Assembly (NCBI GenBank): GCA_905182165.1
Contig: CAJJAK010000003.1
Location: 178,463-242,462 of the forward strand
Direction: 5' to 3'
Origin: an uncultured Paracoccaceae bacterium
Lineage (GTDB): Bacteria > Pseudomonadota > Alphaproteobacteria > Rhodobacterales > Rhodobacteraceae
Length of the DNA: 64,000 nucleotides
The position numbers and the translations under genes were made by a program. Of this stretch, positions 1 to 9,293 are shown piece after piece. Within the stretch, counting starts at the first letter, position 1. Every line of letters starts with the position of its first letter. Under the pieces are notes generated by a model. That model worked only from the letters and a program-made list of their open reading frames with translations, was not told the DNA's origin and searched no databases.

Positions 1-353
1 TGATCTGCCATTTTCCATAAATGAGAAGATTTATCGTGAGCTTGCTCTCTCACAGGTTGGTCAGTCACTAGTAGTTCCATTACCATTTTTTGTGCTGAAA
101 TTGCTCTATGACTCTGAGAAGAAACAATCATCCCTGCAGATGGTTTTCGAATACATGACGCCGCTAAAGTTCTCTCACCATCGATCTCCACCATGCAAGC
201 TCTGCAATTTCCATCACTACGATACCCTTTTTTTCCAGAATGACATAAATGGGGTATCGAGGTGCCTTCTCTCTTGGCAACCTCCCAAATGGTTTCGTCA
301 TCTTTGGTCGAAACGACCTTTCCATCTAAAGTAAATTGGATTGAATCAGTCAT
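1..353 (-). CDS. fdsA: NAD-dependent formate dehydrogenase alpha subunit, N-terminal part
   Basis: The reverse strand reads from an ATG at 353 through the window edge, so only about 117 residues are present. They form a ferredoxin-like [2Fe-2S] domain: the cysteines appear as HLCH, then DGNCRAC, then SCIRKP, the spacing of the N-terminal cluster of FdsA/FdhF and NuoG-type proteins. The molybdopterin domain must lie outside the window. The start lies one base after the beta subunit stop (355), so the genes form one operon. In this family the subunit oxidises formate to CO2 at a Mo/W bis-MGD centre and passes electrons to the FdsB flavin. The formate dehydrogenase assignment rests mainly on the adjacent fused E/F-type subunit. 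Confidence 0.82.
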   Translation of the reverse strand, partial: MTDSIQFTLDGKVVSTKDDETIWEVAKREGTSIPHLCHSGKKGYRSDGNCRACMVEIDGERTLAASCIRKPSAGMIVSSQSHRAISAQKMVMELLVTDQPVREQAHDKSSHLWKMAD

Positions 354-354
354 C

Positions 355-1632
355 TTATATTTCATCCGAAAAATGTTTTATTGTTAGTCTAATTGGATTA
401 GGTGCCGCTTGTCCCAAACCACAAATTGAGGCATCTATCATCATTGAAGAAAGTTCTTCAAGCAAACCCGTATCCCATTTATCTTTTTCCATTAATTTTA
501 CAGCCTTTTCACAACCTACTCGACAAGGCGTACACTGCCCACAGCTTTCATCTTCAAAAAATCGCAACATATTTAAGGCAGCTTCTTTCGCACTATCATG
601 ATTAGATAAAACTACAACTGCAGCGGAGCCTATAAAGGTTCCTTGCTCTTGCAATGTATCAAAATCCATTGGTACAGTATTTATGGACGCTGGTAACAGT
701 CCTGCTGATGGTCCTCCAGGCTGGTACGCTTTAAAACTATGACCTTCAATCATTCCTCCAGCGTTATCAATTATATCAGTAATTGTTGACCCCGATGGCA
801 GTAGATAAACTCCAGGCTTATTTACACGACCAGAAACTGAATAACTTCTTAAACCTTTTCTTCCATTTTTTTTAATTCCACTTAAAATTTCAGGACCCTC
901 TCTAAGAACTTTAGATACCCAATATAAAGTTTCTATATTATTTACTAAAGTGGGCTTCCCAAAGATTCCAACTTGGGCAACAAAGGGAGGACGATGTCTT
1001 GGTAAACCTCTTTTCCCTTCTATGGATTCAATCATCGCACTTTCTTCACCACATATATATGCACCAGCACCACGTCTTAAATCAATGTAACCTTTTTCAA
1101 CAATTCCTTCATTTTCTAGTGCAATAATTTCTTTCCTAAGTATTGTTAGAACTGCAGGATACTCATCTCTCATGTATATAAAGCATTTATCTGCTTCGAT
1201 AGCCCAGGCTGCTATTAACATACCCTCCAAGAACACATGGGGTTGTCTTTCCAGATAATACCTATCTTTAAATGTTCCCGGCTCACCTTCATCACCGTTG
1301 ACAGCTAAATATCTCGGGCCACTTTCTGCCCGCACAAATGACCATTTTCTTCCAGTTGGAAATCCAGCACCACCAAGGCCACGCAAACCAGATTCCAGAA
1401 GAATATCTTGACATCTTTCAGGGTCACCATCTCCTCGCAATTCGAGCAATTTTTCATATCCACCGTTAGCTTTGTATTTTTCAATTTTTTCATATTCTGG
1501 GATATGCGCATGAATATCTTTAGATTCAATTGCGTCTTTCACTTTTTCTTCATCAGCATAATCTATATGATTGTGCCCAATCTCTAATACTGGTGCTGTA
1601 TCACAACGCCCCATACAGGGTGCACGTAGCAC
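355..1632 (-). CDS. fdsB: Formate dehydrogenase beta subunit (NuoF-like), probably the C-terminal part of a fused gamma-beta protein
   Basis: This NuoF-type flavoprotein carries FMN, NAD+ and a [4Fe-4S] cluster and reduces NAD+ with electrons from formate. Visible motifs are GLRGLGGAGFPTGRKW (FMN/NAD region), NGDEGEPGTFKDR, GAGAYICGEESAMIESIEG, and the cluster ligands ESCGQCTPCRVGCEKA with a further Cys in SICGLGQ. The frame begins inside a domain at VLRAPCMGRC and abuts the gamma frame, which ends at 1634. Removing one A from the AAA run near 1640 joins both into one protein of about 557 residues, the length of the NuoE-NuoF fusion known in Rhodobacterales. Complex I NuoF is unlikely because no other nuo gene is present and the next gene begins like FdsA. 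Confidence 0.88.
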   Translation of the reverse strand: MLRAPCMGRCDTAPVLEIGHNHIDYADEEKVKDAIESKDIHAHIPEYEKIEKYKANGGYEKLLELRGDGDPERCQDILLESGLRGLGGAGFPTGRKWSFVRAESGPRYLAVNGDEGEPGTFKDRYYLERQPHVFLEGMLIAAWAIEADKCFIYMRDEYPAVLTILRKEIIALENEGIVEKGYIDLRRGAGAYICGEESAMIESIEGKRGLPRHRPPFVAQVGIFGKPTLVNNIETLYWVSKVLREGPEILSGIKKNGRKGLRSYSVSGRVNKPGVYLLPSGSTITDIIDNAGGMIEGHSFKAYQPGGPSAGLLPASINTVPMDFDTLQEQGTFIGSAAVVVLSNHDSAKEAALNMLRFFEDESCGQCTPCRVGCEKAVKLMEKDKWDTGLLEELSSMMIDASICGLGQAAPNPIRLTIKHFSDEI

Positions 1633-1633
1633 T

Positions 1634-2032
1634 CTAATTTATAATTACTTTCGTACCTTTTTCTAATGCTTTTTTTAAATCTCTATCTAAAACTTCGTTT
1701 AAATCAGATCCTGATGCAAAAGACTGTTCTGGTGGCGTAATTTCTCCTTCCTTCACTACATCGAAATGTGCATAGAAGGTTGCAACTTCATAAACTTCTG
1801 TTTGACTTAACTTCATCTCAAATGCCAAAGCACACAAATGTTCAGAGGAAAGATAACCATACTTGTCCTGAATCAAATGCAAGAACTCAATTAATAAATC
1901 TCTACTTATTTTGTGATTTTTCAACAAAAGTTTTACATCTACTAAGGCACTATCCATAACCTGCCGGCCTTTGGGCGTGTGCCGCCCTTTGCCTTTTCCT
2001 GATTTCCATACACCCTGATCTAGAGGAGCCAT
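1634..2032 (-). CDS. fdsG: Formate dehydrogenase gamma region (NuoE-like), frameshifted from the beta subunit
   Basis: The N-terminal basic segment GVWKSGKGKGRHTPKGRQV and the helical NuoE fold (FLHLIQDKYGYLS, TEVYEVATFYAHFDVVKEGE) match the gamma part of Rhodobacterales formate dehydrogenase. NuoE-type proteins bind a [2Fe-2S] cluster with two cysteine pairs. The second pair (CMGRC) is seen at the start of the neighbouring beta frame. The first pair, expected just after KEGEITPP, is not visible: that stretch reads SFASGSDLNEVLDRDLKKAL. It could be out of frame or truly lost. The gene lies about 170 bp downstream of soxG on the same strand, which suggests co-expression with sarcosine oxidase. 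The gap 2033-2201 is AT-rich and shows nothing else. Confidence 0.78.
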   Translation of the reverse strand: MAPLDQGVWKSGKGKGRHTPKGRQVMDSALVDVKLLLKNHKISRDLLIEFLHLIQDKYGYLSSEHLCALAFEMKLSQTEVYEVATFYAHFDVVKEGEITPPEQSFASGSDLNEVLDRDLKKALEKGTKVIIN

Positions 2033-2201
2033 TTTTGAAACCTTTCCTGTCTATAAAATATTTAATTACTATTTTTTTTTAAATTAAGATTTAAAAATTA
2101 CGACTATTATAGTCACAAAAGTCATTTCACATATTTTTAAACAAATTCTGTCAGAAAAATCCTGAAATGCTTAACTTTAACCGATCAAATTCACCTTTAA
2201 G

Positions 2202-2771
2202 CTAATTCACATTCTGTAACGATGTTTCCAACGCATGCAAAAATGATTTAGCAGAACTGCTTGCTGACATAACTAAATAGGAACCTCCTTTTTCACAGAT
2301 TACAATACTTCCCAAATGCTCCATTATAGTTCGCGCAATATCATTTTCTAAAAATACATCTGGTTCCAAATTTATAGGACAGACCCGCTCTAAAGCTTTC
2401 AAGGCTAAAGGTCCACTTATTCTAAGAATTACCCAAGCATCAGTTTGTGTAGTTAAATAGACATCATCAGATAAAGCATTTTTAAAAATCGCTTCTGAGT
2501 CACGCTCATCACTTTCAAAAATAGCTAACCATTGATCCATTGAAAGTCCAATAACTCGAGATTTTTTATCTTCAGAAATACTAGATTTTCCTGTTAAAGG
2601 TAAATTTATATTCAAAAGTTTAGTAATACTTTGGTCAAGTAATTTTTGGTTTTCAACAGATGTTGCTAATGAAATTATCTCTAAACCAGTTACTTCCTCT
2701 AAAATATTCTCACCAAATTCTTTTGAGTATCCATTTAAAGGAGAGATAGGCGATAAAAATTTACTAACCAC
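2202..2771 (-). CDS. soxG: Sarcosine oxidase gamma subunit
   Basis: This protein of about 189 residues is the weakly conserved gamma subunit of heterotetrameric sarcosine oxidase. It contains the typical central segment of this family (DAWVILRISGPLALKALERV) and a C-terminal half resembling the GcvT fold. It starts most plausibly at GTG 2771, overlapping the soxA stop (2764-2766), which implies translational coupling. The gamma subunit has no cofactor of its own and stabilises the alpha-beta dimer in the cytoplasm. It is the last sox gene before the formate dehydrogenase genes. The assignment leans on position as well as similarity. Confidence 0.82.
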   Translation of the reverse strand: MVSKFLSPISPLNGYSKEFGENILEEVTGLEIISLATSVENQKLLDQSITKLLNINLPLTGKSSISEDKKSRVIGLSMDQWLAIFESDERDSEAIFKNALSDDVYLTTQTDAWVILRISGPLALKALERVCPINLEPDVFLENDIARTIMEHLGSIVICEKGGSYLVMSASSSAKSFLHALETSLQNVN

Positions 2772-5715
2772 GAAGCTTATCTCCTTCTGGATCAACAAAA
2801 TGACAAGAACAAATTTTAACATCCACAGAGTTGTTTCTCATTTTATCATAAGCATGAACGGTGTCACCAATACGTTTATTACCATTTTTGATAAACCCTA
2901 ATCCAATGTAATCCTCTAAAATTGGTGAATAACATACCGACGACATCCACCCCAAATCATTTTCAATTATTTCTTTGACACCATTATCTAAGAAATGCGC
3001 GCCCGCAACTAATCTATCACCTTTATTAATTGGCCTAAAGCCAACTAATCTTATCTCATCTTCCTTATTCATTTCAGGTCTTTGCGCTAATATCTTTCCA
3101 ATACAATCCTTCTTTTGACTAATCATTTTTTGCAAACCAAGATTTAACGCCGTTGTTTGGCCATTTAGCTCATTTCCAGCAGCATGACCCTTTTCAATTC
3201 GCATAACGCCTAACGCCTCAGTTCCGTATGGAGTTACATCAAATTCTTCTCCAGCCTTCATTAATTCTCTAATCAAACCATCGCCATATCTGGCTGGAAC
3301 AGCCAATTCATATGCCAATTCACCAGAAAAGCTAATTCGGAACAATCGAGCACGGGTACCATTACATACAGTCACTTCACCACAAGCCATAAATGGGAAA
3401 TTTTCATTAGAGAATACTATAATCTTTATCAATAATTTTTTCCAATAATCGTCTTGCGTTAGGACCCGCAACTGCAAATTGCGCCCATGCATCTGTAGTG
3501 GAAATAATATGAACGTCCATATCTGGACATAAGCATTGTCTAACAAATTCCAAACGTCGAAATACCAAAACAGCATTCGCAGTGGTAGTTGTCATAATAA
3601 AATGATGATCGTTTATTCTTGCCGTTGTTCCATCATCATACGCAATACCGTCCTCGCGTAACATCAAGCCGTATCTCACTTTACCAATTGGCAATTTCCC
3701 AAAAGCATTCGCATAAACAATATTCAAGAAATCAGCTGCATCCTTTCCCTGAATATCAATCTTACCCAAAGTTGTAACATCACAAACCCCAACTGAATTT
3801 CTGGTTGCTAAAACTTCTCGATCTACAGTTTCTCTCCAAGTTTTCTCACCAATTTTTGGAAACCATTGCGCTCTCATCCAATTTCCCACCTCAACAAAAA
3901 CTGCCCCTTGTTCCTCAGACCATTTATGACTTGGCGTCAATCTATAGGGTCGAAAGTCCTTCCCTCTAGATCTTCCAGCCAACGCACCAAGTGGTATAGG
4001 AGTGTAGGGTGGACGAAAAATGGTAGTTCCAGTGTTCTGAATCGTTTTACCAGTGCACTCCGCCATAATAGCCAAACCTAGAATATTTGATGTCTTCCCC
4101 TGATCGGTCGCCATACCCATAGTAGTATATCTTTTCATATGCTCAACAGATCGAAATCCTTCTGCATGGCTTTGCTTAATATCCTTGACTGTCACATCAT
4201 TTTGCAAATCGACCCAACCCCTTTTAGTGGATTCTTTAACATACCAAAAAGCTGATGATTTTGTCCTATCATCTGATGATGAAGGGACCTTAATTTTACT
4301 TGCCTTGATATCAAGATTGTGAAGGACATCATTTGCCACTTTTAAGCCTTCAGTTAATACTGATTGCAAATTAAAAAACCCATTGGCTGAACCAGCAACT
4401 GTCATATTTTTTGGTAAATTCACACCAGGTACAAAAGCATTTAGGTCAGGATTCCAGTTTGGTTTACCCCCTTGATGACAAGTCAGGTGGACATTTGGAC
4501 TCCATCCACCCGATATGGCTAAGCAGTCACAAAGAATAGTTTGACCATTAGCCAATGTTATACTTTTAATTCTTTTCCGCCCAGCAGTATTAACAATCTT
4601 TCCACCCATAATAATTGAAGCACCAGGTATATTCTCAACAGGATCACATTTTCTACTATCGATAACAGCGGTAACTTCTAATCCTCTATCTGACAAAGTT
4701 TTTGCTGTCGCCCAGCCATCATCATTATTTGTAAAAATAGCCGTTCGTTTTCCAGGCAGAACACCCCAACGATTCACATAGGCGCGAACAGCGCTAGCCG
4801 TCATAATTCCAGGCCGATCATTATTCCCAAACGCAATTGGCCTTTCTATTGCTCCAGCGGCTAAAATACTTTTTTTAGAATAAATTTTCCACAAAATTTG
4901 TCGCGGCTTGCCATCAGAATGCAACAAATGATCTGCACATCGCTCCAAAGCCCCAAATACTCCATGATCATAAGAACCATAGATGGTTGTTCTATTCATT
5001 AGCCTAACATTTTTCATATTAGATAATTGCTCAATAGCTTTTCTTGCCCAATCCGGTCCTAACATTTCATCTATCTCTAAAAGCTCTGAATTTAATCGTC
5101 CGCCCATTAGGAAATCCTCGTCTGCCAAAATAACTTTGGCGCCAGCTTTTCCTGCCGCCAGTGCGGCAATAATTCCAGCGGGTCCAGCGCCTACTATTAA
5201 AATATCACAATGCAAAAACCCCTTATCATAACAATCGGGATCTTCTAACTTGGACAGAGAACCTAAGCCAGCCGACATACGAATAATGGGTTCATACACT
5301 TTTTCCCAAAAAGCAGCAGGCCACATGAATGTTTTATAATAAAAACCCGCAGTTAGAAAATTCGAGAAAACCCTGAAGGTATAGCCATTAAATCAAAATT
5401 TAAGTTAGGCGCAGTTCTGACTTGATGCTTCTAAATTATTAAATAATTCTATAACAGTTGCTCTAGAATTAGGTTCTTTAAAAGCACCTCTCCTCAATTC
5501 CACTAATGCATTTGGCTCCTCGGAACACCTGCTGCAATAATACCTCTGGGACGATGATATTTAAATGAACGGCCAAACAACCTGACACCGTTAGCAAGTA
5601 ATGCTGAAGCCAAGGTGTCACCCTGATAGCCTTGAAGTTTTTTCCCATTAAATGAAAAATCCATTGGGGTATCGCGATTAACTAACCCACCTGGTATCCT
5701 ATCTGCTTGATTCAT
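2764..5715 (-). CDS. soxA: Sarcosine oxidase alpha subunit (at least four frameshifts)
   Basis: SoxA (about 980 residues when rejoined) binds NAD+ and tetrahydrofolate. It takes part in oxidative demethylation of sarcosine to glycine, giving 5,10-methylene-THF and H2O2. Fragments in order: 5715-5520 has the N-terminal FNGKKLQGYQGDTLASALL and SFKYHRPRGIIAAG segment; about 5520-5350 covers SEEPNALV to the FYYKTFMWP region in several frames; 5326-3420 holds the dinucleotide fold (DILIVGAGPAGIIAALAAG) and the start of the GcvT-like THF domain; 3420-2764 holds GELAYELAVPARYGDGL and RIEKGHAAGNELNGQT, ending FVDPEGDKLRG. Breaks lie near 5520, 5407, 5355 and 3420. The ATG overlaps the soxD stop (ATGA). 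The fragments line up without missing blocks, so sequencing error is more likely than decay. Confidence 0.9.
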
Positions 5716-5999
5716 TTGGATCGACCTCTTGAGCGAGCAATGTTTCGCGCCAATTCAACATTACTAATTTCGTGAGTAATTGTATTTCTTGTCACAACAA
5801 GCCAACTTCGATCACCTTGTTCATGATACCACAATTCTTGCATAGGCCCTGCTAAATTGTCTCTTAAATACTGGTATTCATAAAATAATTCTGAAGCATT
5901 TTCATCTGATGGATCAGGCCTATCAATCAATGAGGCATCACCAAGGTAAACAAATTCTGATGCATCACGTGGACCAAGAACTGGATGGTTTATTATCAT
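5712..5999 (-). CDS. soxD: Sarcosine oxidase delta subunit, cysteine-free variant
   Basis: This protein of 95 residues sits between soxB and soxA and carries the delta-subunit signature (EFVYLGDA, YEYQYLRDN, ELWYHEQGDRSWLVVTRNT, THEIS). Classical SoxD binds zinc through an N-terminal CPxCG and a later GCG. Here these read HPVLGPRD and QGDRSW, and the protein has no cysteine at all, so it cannot hold a classical Cys-liganded zinc. The conserved C-terminal half argues that it is a real subfamily rather than a wreck. It overlaps soxA by four bases. Confidence 0.85.
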   Translation of the reverse strand: MIINHPVLGPRDASEFVYLGDASLIDRPDPSDENASELFYEYQYLRDNLAGPMQELWYHEQGDRSWLVVTRNTITHEISNVELARNIARSRGRSK

Positions 6000-6008
6000 T
6001 TTTATCCC

Positions 6009-7258
6009 TTAATGTAGGTTTGGTTGAGCACCTACACCCTTTTCATCAAATTGAGCACCTAATCTAAAACGATCTAAACGCATTTGTTTCGAAAGAGCAT
6101 GAGAATCATCAGTGGCGAGCAAGTGTGCATAACAAAAACCACTTGCAGGAGTTGCTTTGAAACCTCCATAACACCACCCACCATTAAAATAGAGTCCATT
6201 AATGTGAGTTCTATCTATAAATGGGGATCCATCCATAGACATGTCCATAATACCTCCCCAGCTTCTTAACAAACGTGCCCGTCCAATCATTGGCATGATA
6301 GCCATGCCACCCTCAACGACATCCTCTACAACTGGAAGATTACCCCTTTGCGCTTAGAATTGTAACCATCAATATCACCACCAAATACTAAACCACCTTT
6401 ATCAGACTGACTAACATAAAAATGACCAGCTCCAAATGTTATAACACCTGGAATAATTGGCTTAAGCCCTTCCGTCACAAAAGCTTGCAAAACATGACTT
6501 TCAATTGGCAAACGCATTCCTGCTTTTTCCGCCAAGATACCTGACGAGCCCGCCACACACATAGCCACTTTCTTTGCTTTCACAGGTCCAAGAGTGGTTT
6601 CTACCCCAAGGCAAATACCGTTTTTAATTTGAAATCCTGTAACCTCACAATTTTGTATTAAATCCACACCCCGCATGTCTGCACCCCGAGCATAACCCCA
6701 AGCCACAGCGTCATGTCGAACCGATCCACCTCTCTGCTGCCAAATACCCCCTTTTATTGGAAAGCGAGCATTATCAAAGTCTAAAAAAGGGCACATTTTC
6801 TCAACACCTGACTTATCTAATAAAACTGCTCCAGAGTTTGTTAGATGCATTGCATTTCCACGTCTAGCGTAAGCATCATGTTGGCCATCTGAATGAGATA
6901 AATTCAAAATACCTCTCTGACTGACCATTGCATTATAGTTAAAATCCTGCTCTAGACCTTCCCATAATTTCATGGAAAACTCATAAAACGGTTGGTTACC
7001 AGGCATCATATAGTTTGAGCGAATTATTGTCGTATTTCGACCAATATTACCAGAACCAATCCAACCCTTCTCTAAAACAGCCACATTTGTAATGCCATAC
7101 TCTTTGGCCAAATAGAAAGCCGTTGCCAAGCCATGACCCCCACCCCCTATTACTATTACATCATATTCTTTTTTCAGCGAAGGCTCTCTCCAATGAGGTG
7201 TCCACCCTCGGTTACCTGTGAGGCCTTCTTTTAGTATTTTGAATGCTGAAAAACTCAT
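6009..7258 (-). CDS. soxB: Sarcosine oxidase beta subunit (one frameshift)
   Basis: SoxB (about 416 residues) is the FAD and FMN-binding oxidase subunit. The N-terminus carries the dinucleotide motif VIVIGGGGHGLATAFYLA. The His of GGSVRHDAVAWGYA (residue 182) is at the probable site of covalent FMN attachment in this family. The C-terminus has GGWCYGGFKATPASG. The frame breaks near 6350 (from NSKRKG to NLPVVEDV) and resumes to 6009, so one indel explains it. I chose ATG 7258 (MSFSAFKIL) over an upstream GTG at 7273 because GAAAGGG lies just before it. It is the first gene of the sox-fds unit, about 80 bp from the divergent regulator. Confidence 0.92.
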
Positions 7259-7340
7259 TAATAACCCTTTCACTCTTCTAAGAAATATAAAAAGTAAACC
7301 GTATATAGACTTTATTAAAAAAGACTGAAAGTATAATAAA

Positions 7341-8291
7341 ATGGACAGTAACTTAAATAATAAACCTTACAGTATTGGCCTTCTACTTACGGAAGGCTTT
7401 GCATTGATGTCCTACGCGAGCCTTATTGAACCTTTGAGGGCTGCTAACCTATTAGCTGAAAATGAATTATATAAGGTTACTGATATAGCAGTCCAAAGTA
7501 GTAGAATCAAAAGCTCCAGTGGTGCTATAATCCAAACCAAAGATGCTACATCAGATATATTTGATCTAGTTTTAGTTATTACTGGTGGAAATCCAAAAAA
7601 ATTAGAAAATACTGCTCTTTTTGATACATTAAGGAGATTAGCAAGATCAAAAACAATAGTAGGAGGAATATCAGGTGGTCCATATTTACTTGCAGCCGCG
7701 GGTTTGATGCATGGTTATAGAATGACAGTTCATTGGGAACACGCACCGGCAATGCTAGAAAGGTGGCCCGACTTATTACTAGAAAGATCGTTGTACATAT
7801 TTGATAGAAAACGGGTAACATGTGCTGGGGGCACTGCTCCATTGGATTTAATGCACTCGCTAATTACTGAACATCACGGTCACTCTTTTGCTCGTAAAGT
7901 AAGCGATTGGTTTATGCATACTGACTTTCGTCCAGCTGCAGGACCTCAAAGGGCCGGCCTAGTAGAGAGAATAGGTGTGACAGATCAGGCTATATTGAAT
8001 GCCATTGGAGCAATGGAAAATCACATTTCTGATCCTTTAAATTTATTAGAACTATCGAGAATAGCTCAGGTTGGAGAGCGGCAGTTAAATCGATTATTTA
8101 AAATTAAATTAAATATTACAACTATGGGATATTATCGAGGTCTACGTTTGGAAATGGCAAAAAACCTCTTAAGGAACTCATCTTTATCTGTTACTGAAAT
8201 CTCACTAGCCACTGGGTTTTCTGGATCAGCACATTTTTCCACTTGTTATTCTCAAAAATTTGGGGGCCCACCGTCTTCTCAACGACGTTAG
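7341..8291 (+). CDS. GlxA-family transcriptional regulator (DJ-1/PfpI sensor plus AraC HTH)
   Basis: Residues 8-175 form a DJ-1/PfpI-like amidotransferase fold (SIGLLLTEGFALMSYASLIEPL, with VGGISGGPYLLAAAGLM at the nucleophile elbow, where Cys is replaced by Ser). Residues 215-316 form the double helix-turn-helix of AraC regulators (LLELSRIAQVGERQLNRLF, then SVTEISLATGFSGSAHFS). This layout is that of GbdR/GlxA regulators, which control glycine betaine and sarcosine catabolism in other proteobacteria. It is divergent from soxB across about 80 bp, so I infer that it activates the sox-fds unit. Its stop shares bases with the convergent truA stop (8288-8291). No operator is evident in the short gap. 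Confidence 0.88.
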   Translation: MDSNLNNKPYSIGLLLTEGFALMSYASLIEPLRAANLLAENELYKVTDIAVQSSRIKSSSGAIIQTKDATSDIFDLVLVITGGNPKKLENTALFDTLRRLARSKTIVGGISGGPYLLAAAGLMHGYRMTVHWEHAPAMLERWPDLLLERSLYIFDRKRVTCAGGTAPLDLMHSLITEHHGHSFARKVSDWFMHTDFRPAAGPQRAGLVERIGVTDQAILNAIGAMENHISDPLNLLELSRIAQVGERQLNRLFKIKLNITTMGYYRGLRLEMAKNLLRNSSLSVTEISLATGFSGSAHFSTCYSQKFGGPPSSQRR

Positions 8292-9052
8292 AATGGATTT
8301 TTTGGATATATTACATTTGTTAAATACAATCCTTCTGGAGGACTGACAGGACCACATAAAGATCTATCTTTAGCTACGAGTGCATTCTTTACATCCTCGG
8401 CTTGCCACATACCCGATCCTACCTTTTCCAGGGTTCCAACTAAACTTCTAACTTGATTGTGTAAAAAACTTGGAGCACAAAATTCAAACTGGTATTCATG
8501 ACCATAAGTAGACATCAATTTCGTTATCTTTATACTTTCAATAGTTTTTATTGGTGATTTACTCTGACAGCTAGTAGATCTAAAAGTAGTAAAGTCATGC
8601 TTTCCAATGAGGCTCTCCTTTGCTAACAGCATGGGCTCTAAATTTAACTCATGTCTAACATGCCATGCTAATCCACTATCTAAAACTAATGGTGAACGTC
8701 TCGAAATCAACCTAAACAAATACTTGCGTTCAATTGCAGAAAATCTGGCATGAAAGTCATCCGGTACTGCTTTTACATCTAAAATTGCTATCCTTTGCGG
8801 TTTTAAGTGAAAATTTAGTGCTTCTTTTAATTTGAAATTTTCCCATTTTTTCGTTAAGTCACAATGGGCTACCTGCCCAAAGCTATGAACACCAGCATCT
8901 GTTCTACCTGCTCCAAAAATAGAAGAAATATCAGGATCTAACTTTCGCAATGAAGTTTCTATTTCTCCTTGAACTGTAATATGATCTTTTTGGCGTTGCC
9001 AACCGGCAAACCCTTTTCCATTATATTCAATTTTAAAAGCGTATCTTGGCAT
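8288..9052 (-). CDS. truA: tRNA pseudouridine(38-40) synthase
   Basis: TruA isomerises U38-U40 in the anticodon arm. The protein (254 residues) has the catalytic Asp in FGAGRTDAGVHSFGQVAH, the N-terminal KIEYNGKGFAGWQRQ, and the C-terminal SFLHNQVRSLVGTLEKVGSG. I place the start at ATG 9052 (MPRYAFKIEY). A longer frame begins at 9121, but its extra residues do not resemble the family. The frame is intact. Confidence 0.95.
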   Translation of the reverse strand: MPRYAFKIEYNGKGFAGWQRQKDHITVQGEIETSLRKLDPDISSIFGAGRTDAGVHSFGQVAHCDLTKKWENFKLKEALNFHLKPQRIAILDVKAVPDDFHARFSAIERKYLFRLISRRSPLVLDSGLAWHVRHELNLEPMLLAKESLIGKHDFTTFRSTSCQSKSPIKTIESIKITKLMSTYGHEYQFEFCAPSFLHNQVRSLVGTLEKVGSGMWQAEDVKNALVAKDRSLCGPVSPPEGLYLTNVIYPKNPF

Positions 9053-9293
9053 ATTTAACCTCTTATCGACGCTTGATTGTTGTGCCAAGGCCTTCAAATG
9101 GTAATTTATGCTTTTTACCAAGAATATGTCACTTTACGCAACACAACAGTTCGTTTATAAAAAAGTATGTCGTCATTATTGGGCTTGTATATTCGAATTA
9201 TTTCTCCAGCACTTTGTTAAAAATGTTGGGCATGAGCGTTTGACTAGGCGCACAAAATCTTGAAACTTTTAATTTCTACCGGAGACTTAATTA

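Noticed and set aside
355..1959. Forward-strand open frames inside the fds genes and similar overlapping frames elsewhere
   Set aside because: They lie opposite or across clear conserved proteins, have no ribosome sites and no recognisable product, so they are shadows of the real genes.
355..2032. NuoE and NuoF of respiratory complex I
   Set aside because: The E and F parts are fused, the next gene begins like FdsA, and no other nuo genes are present.
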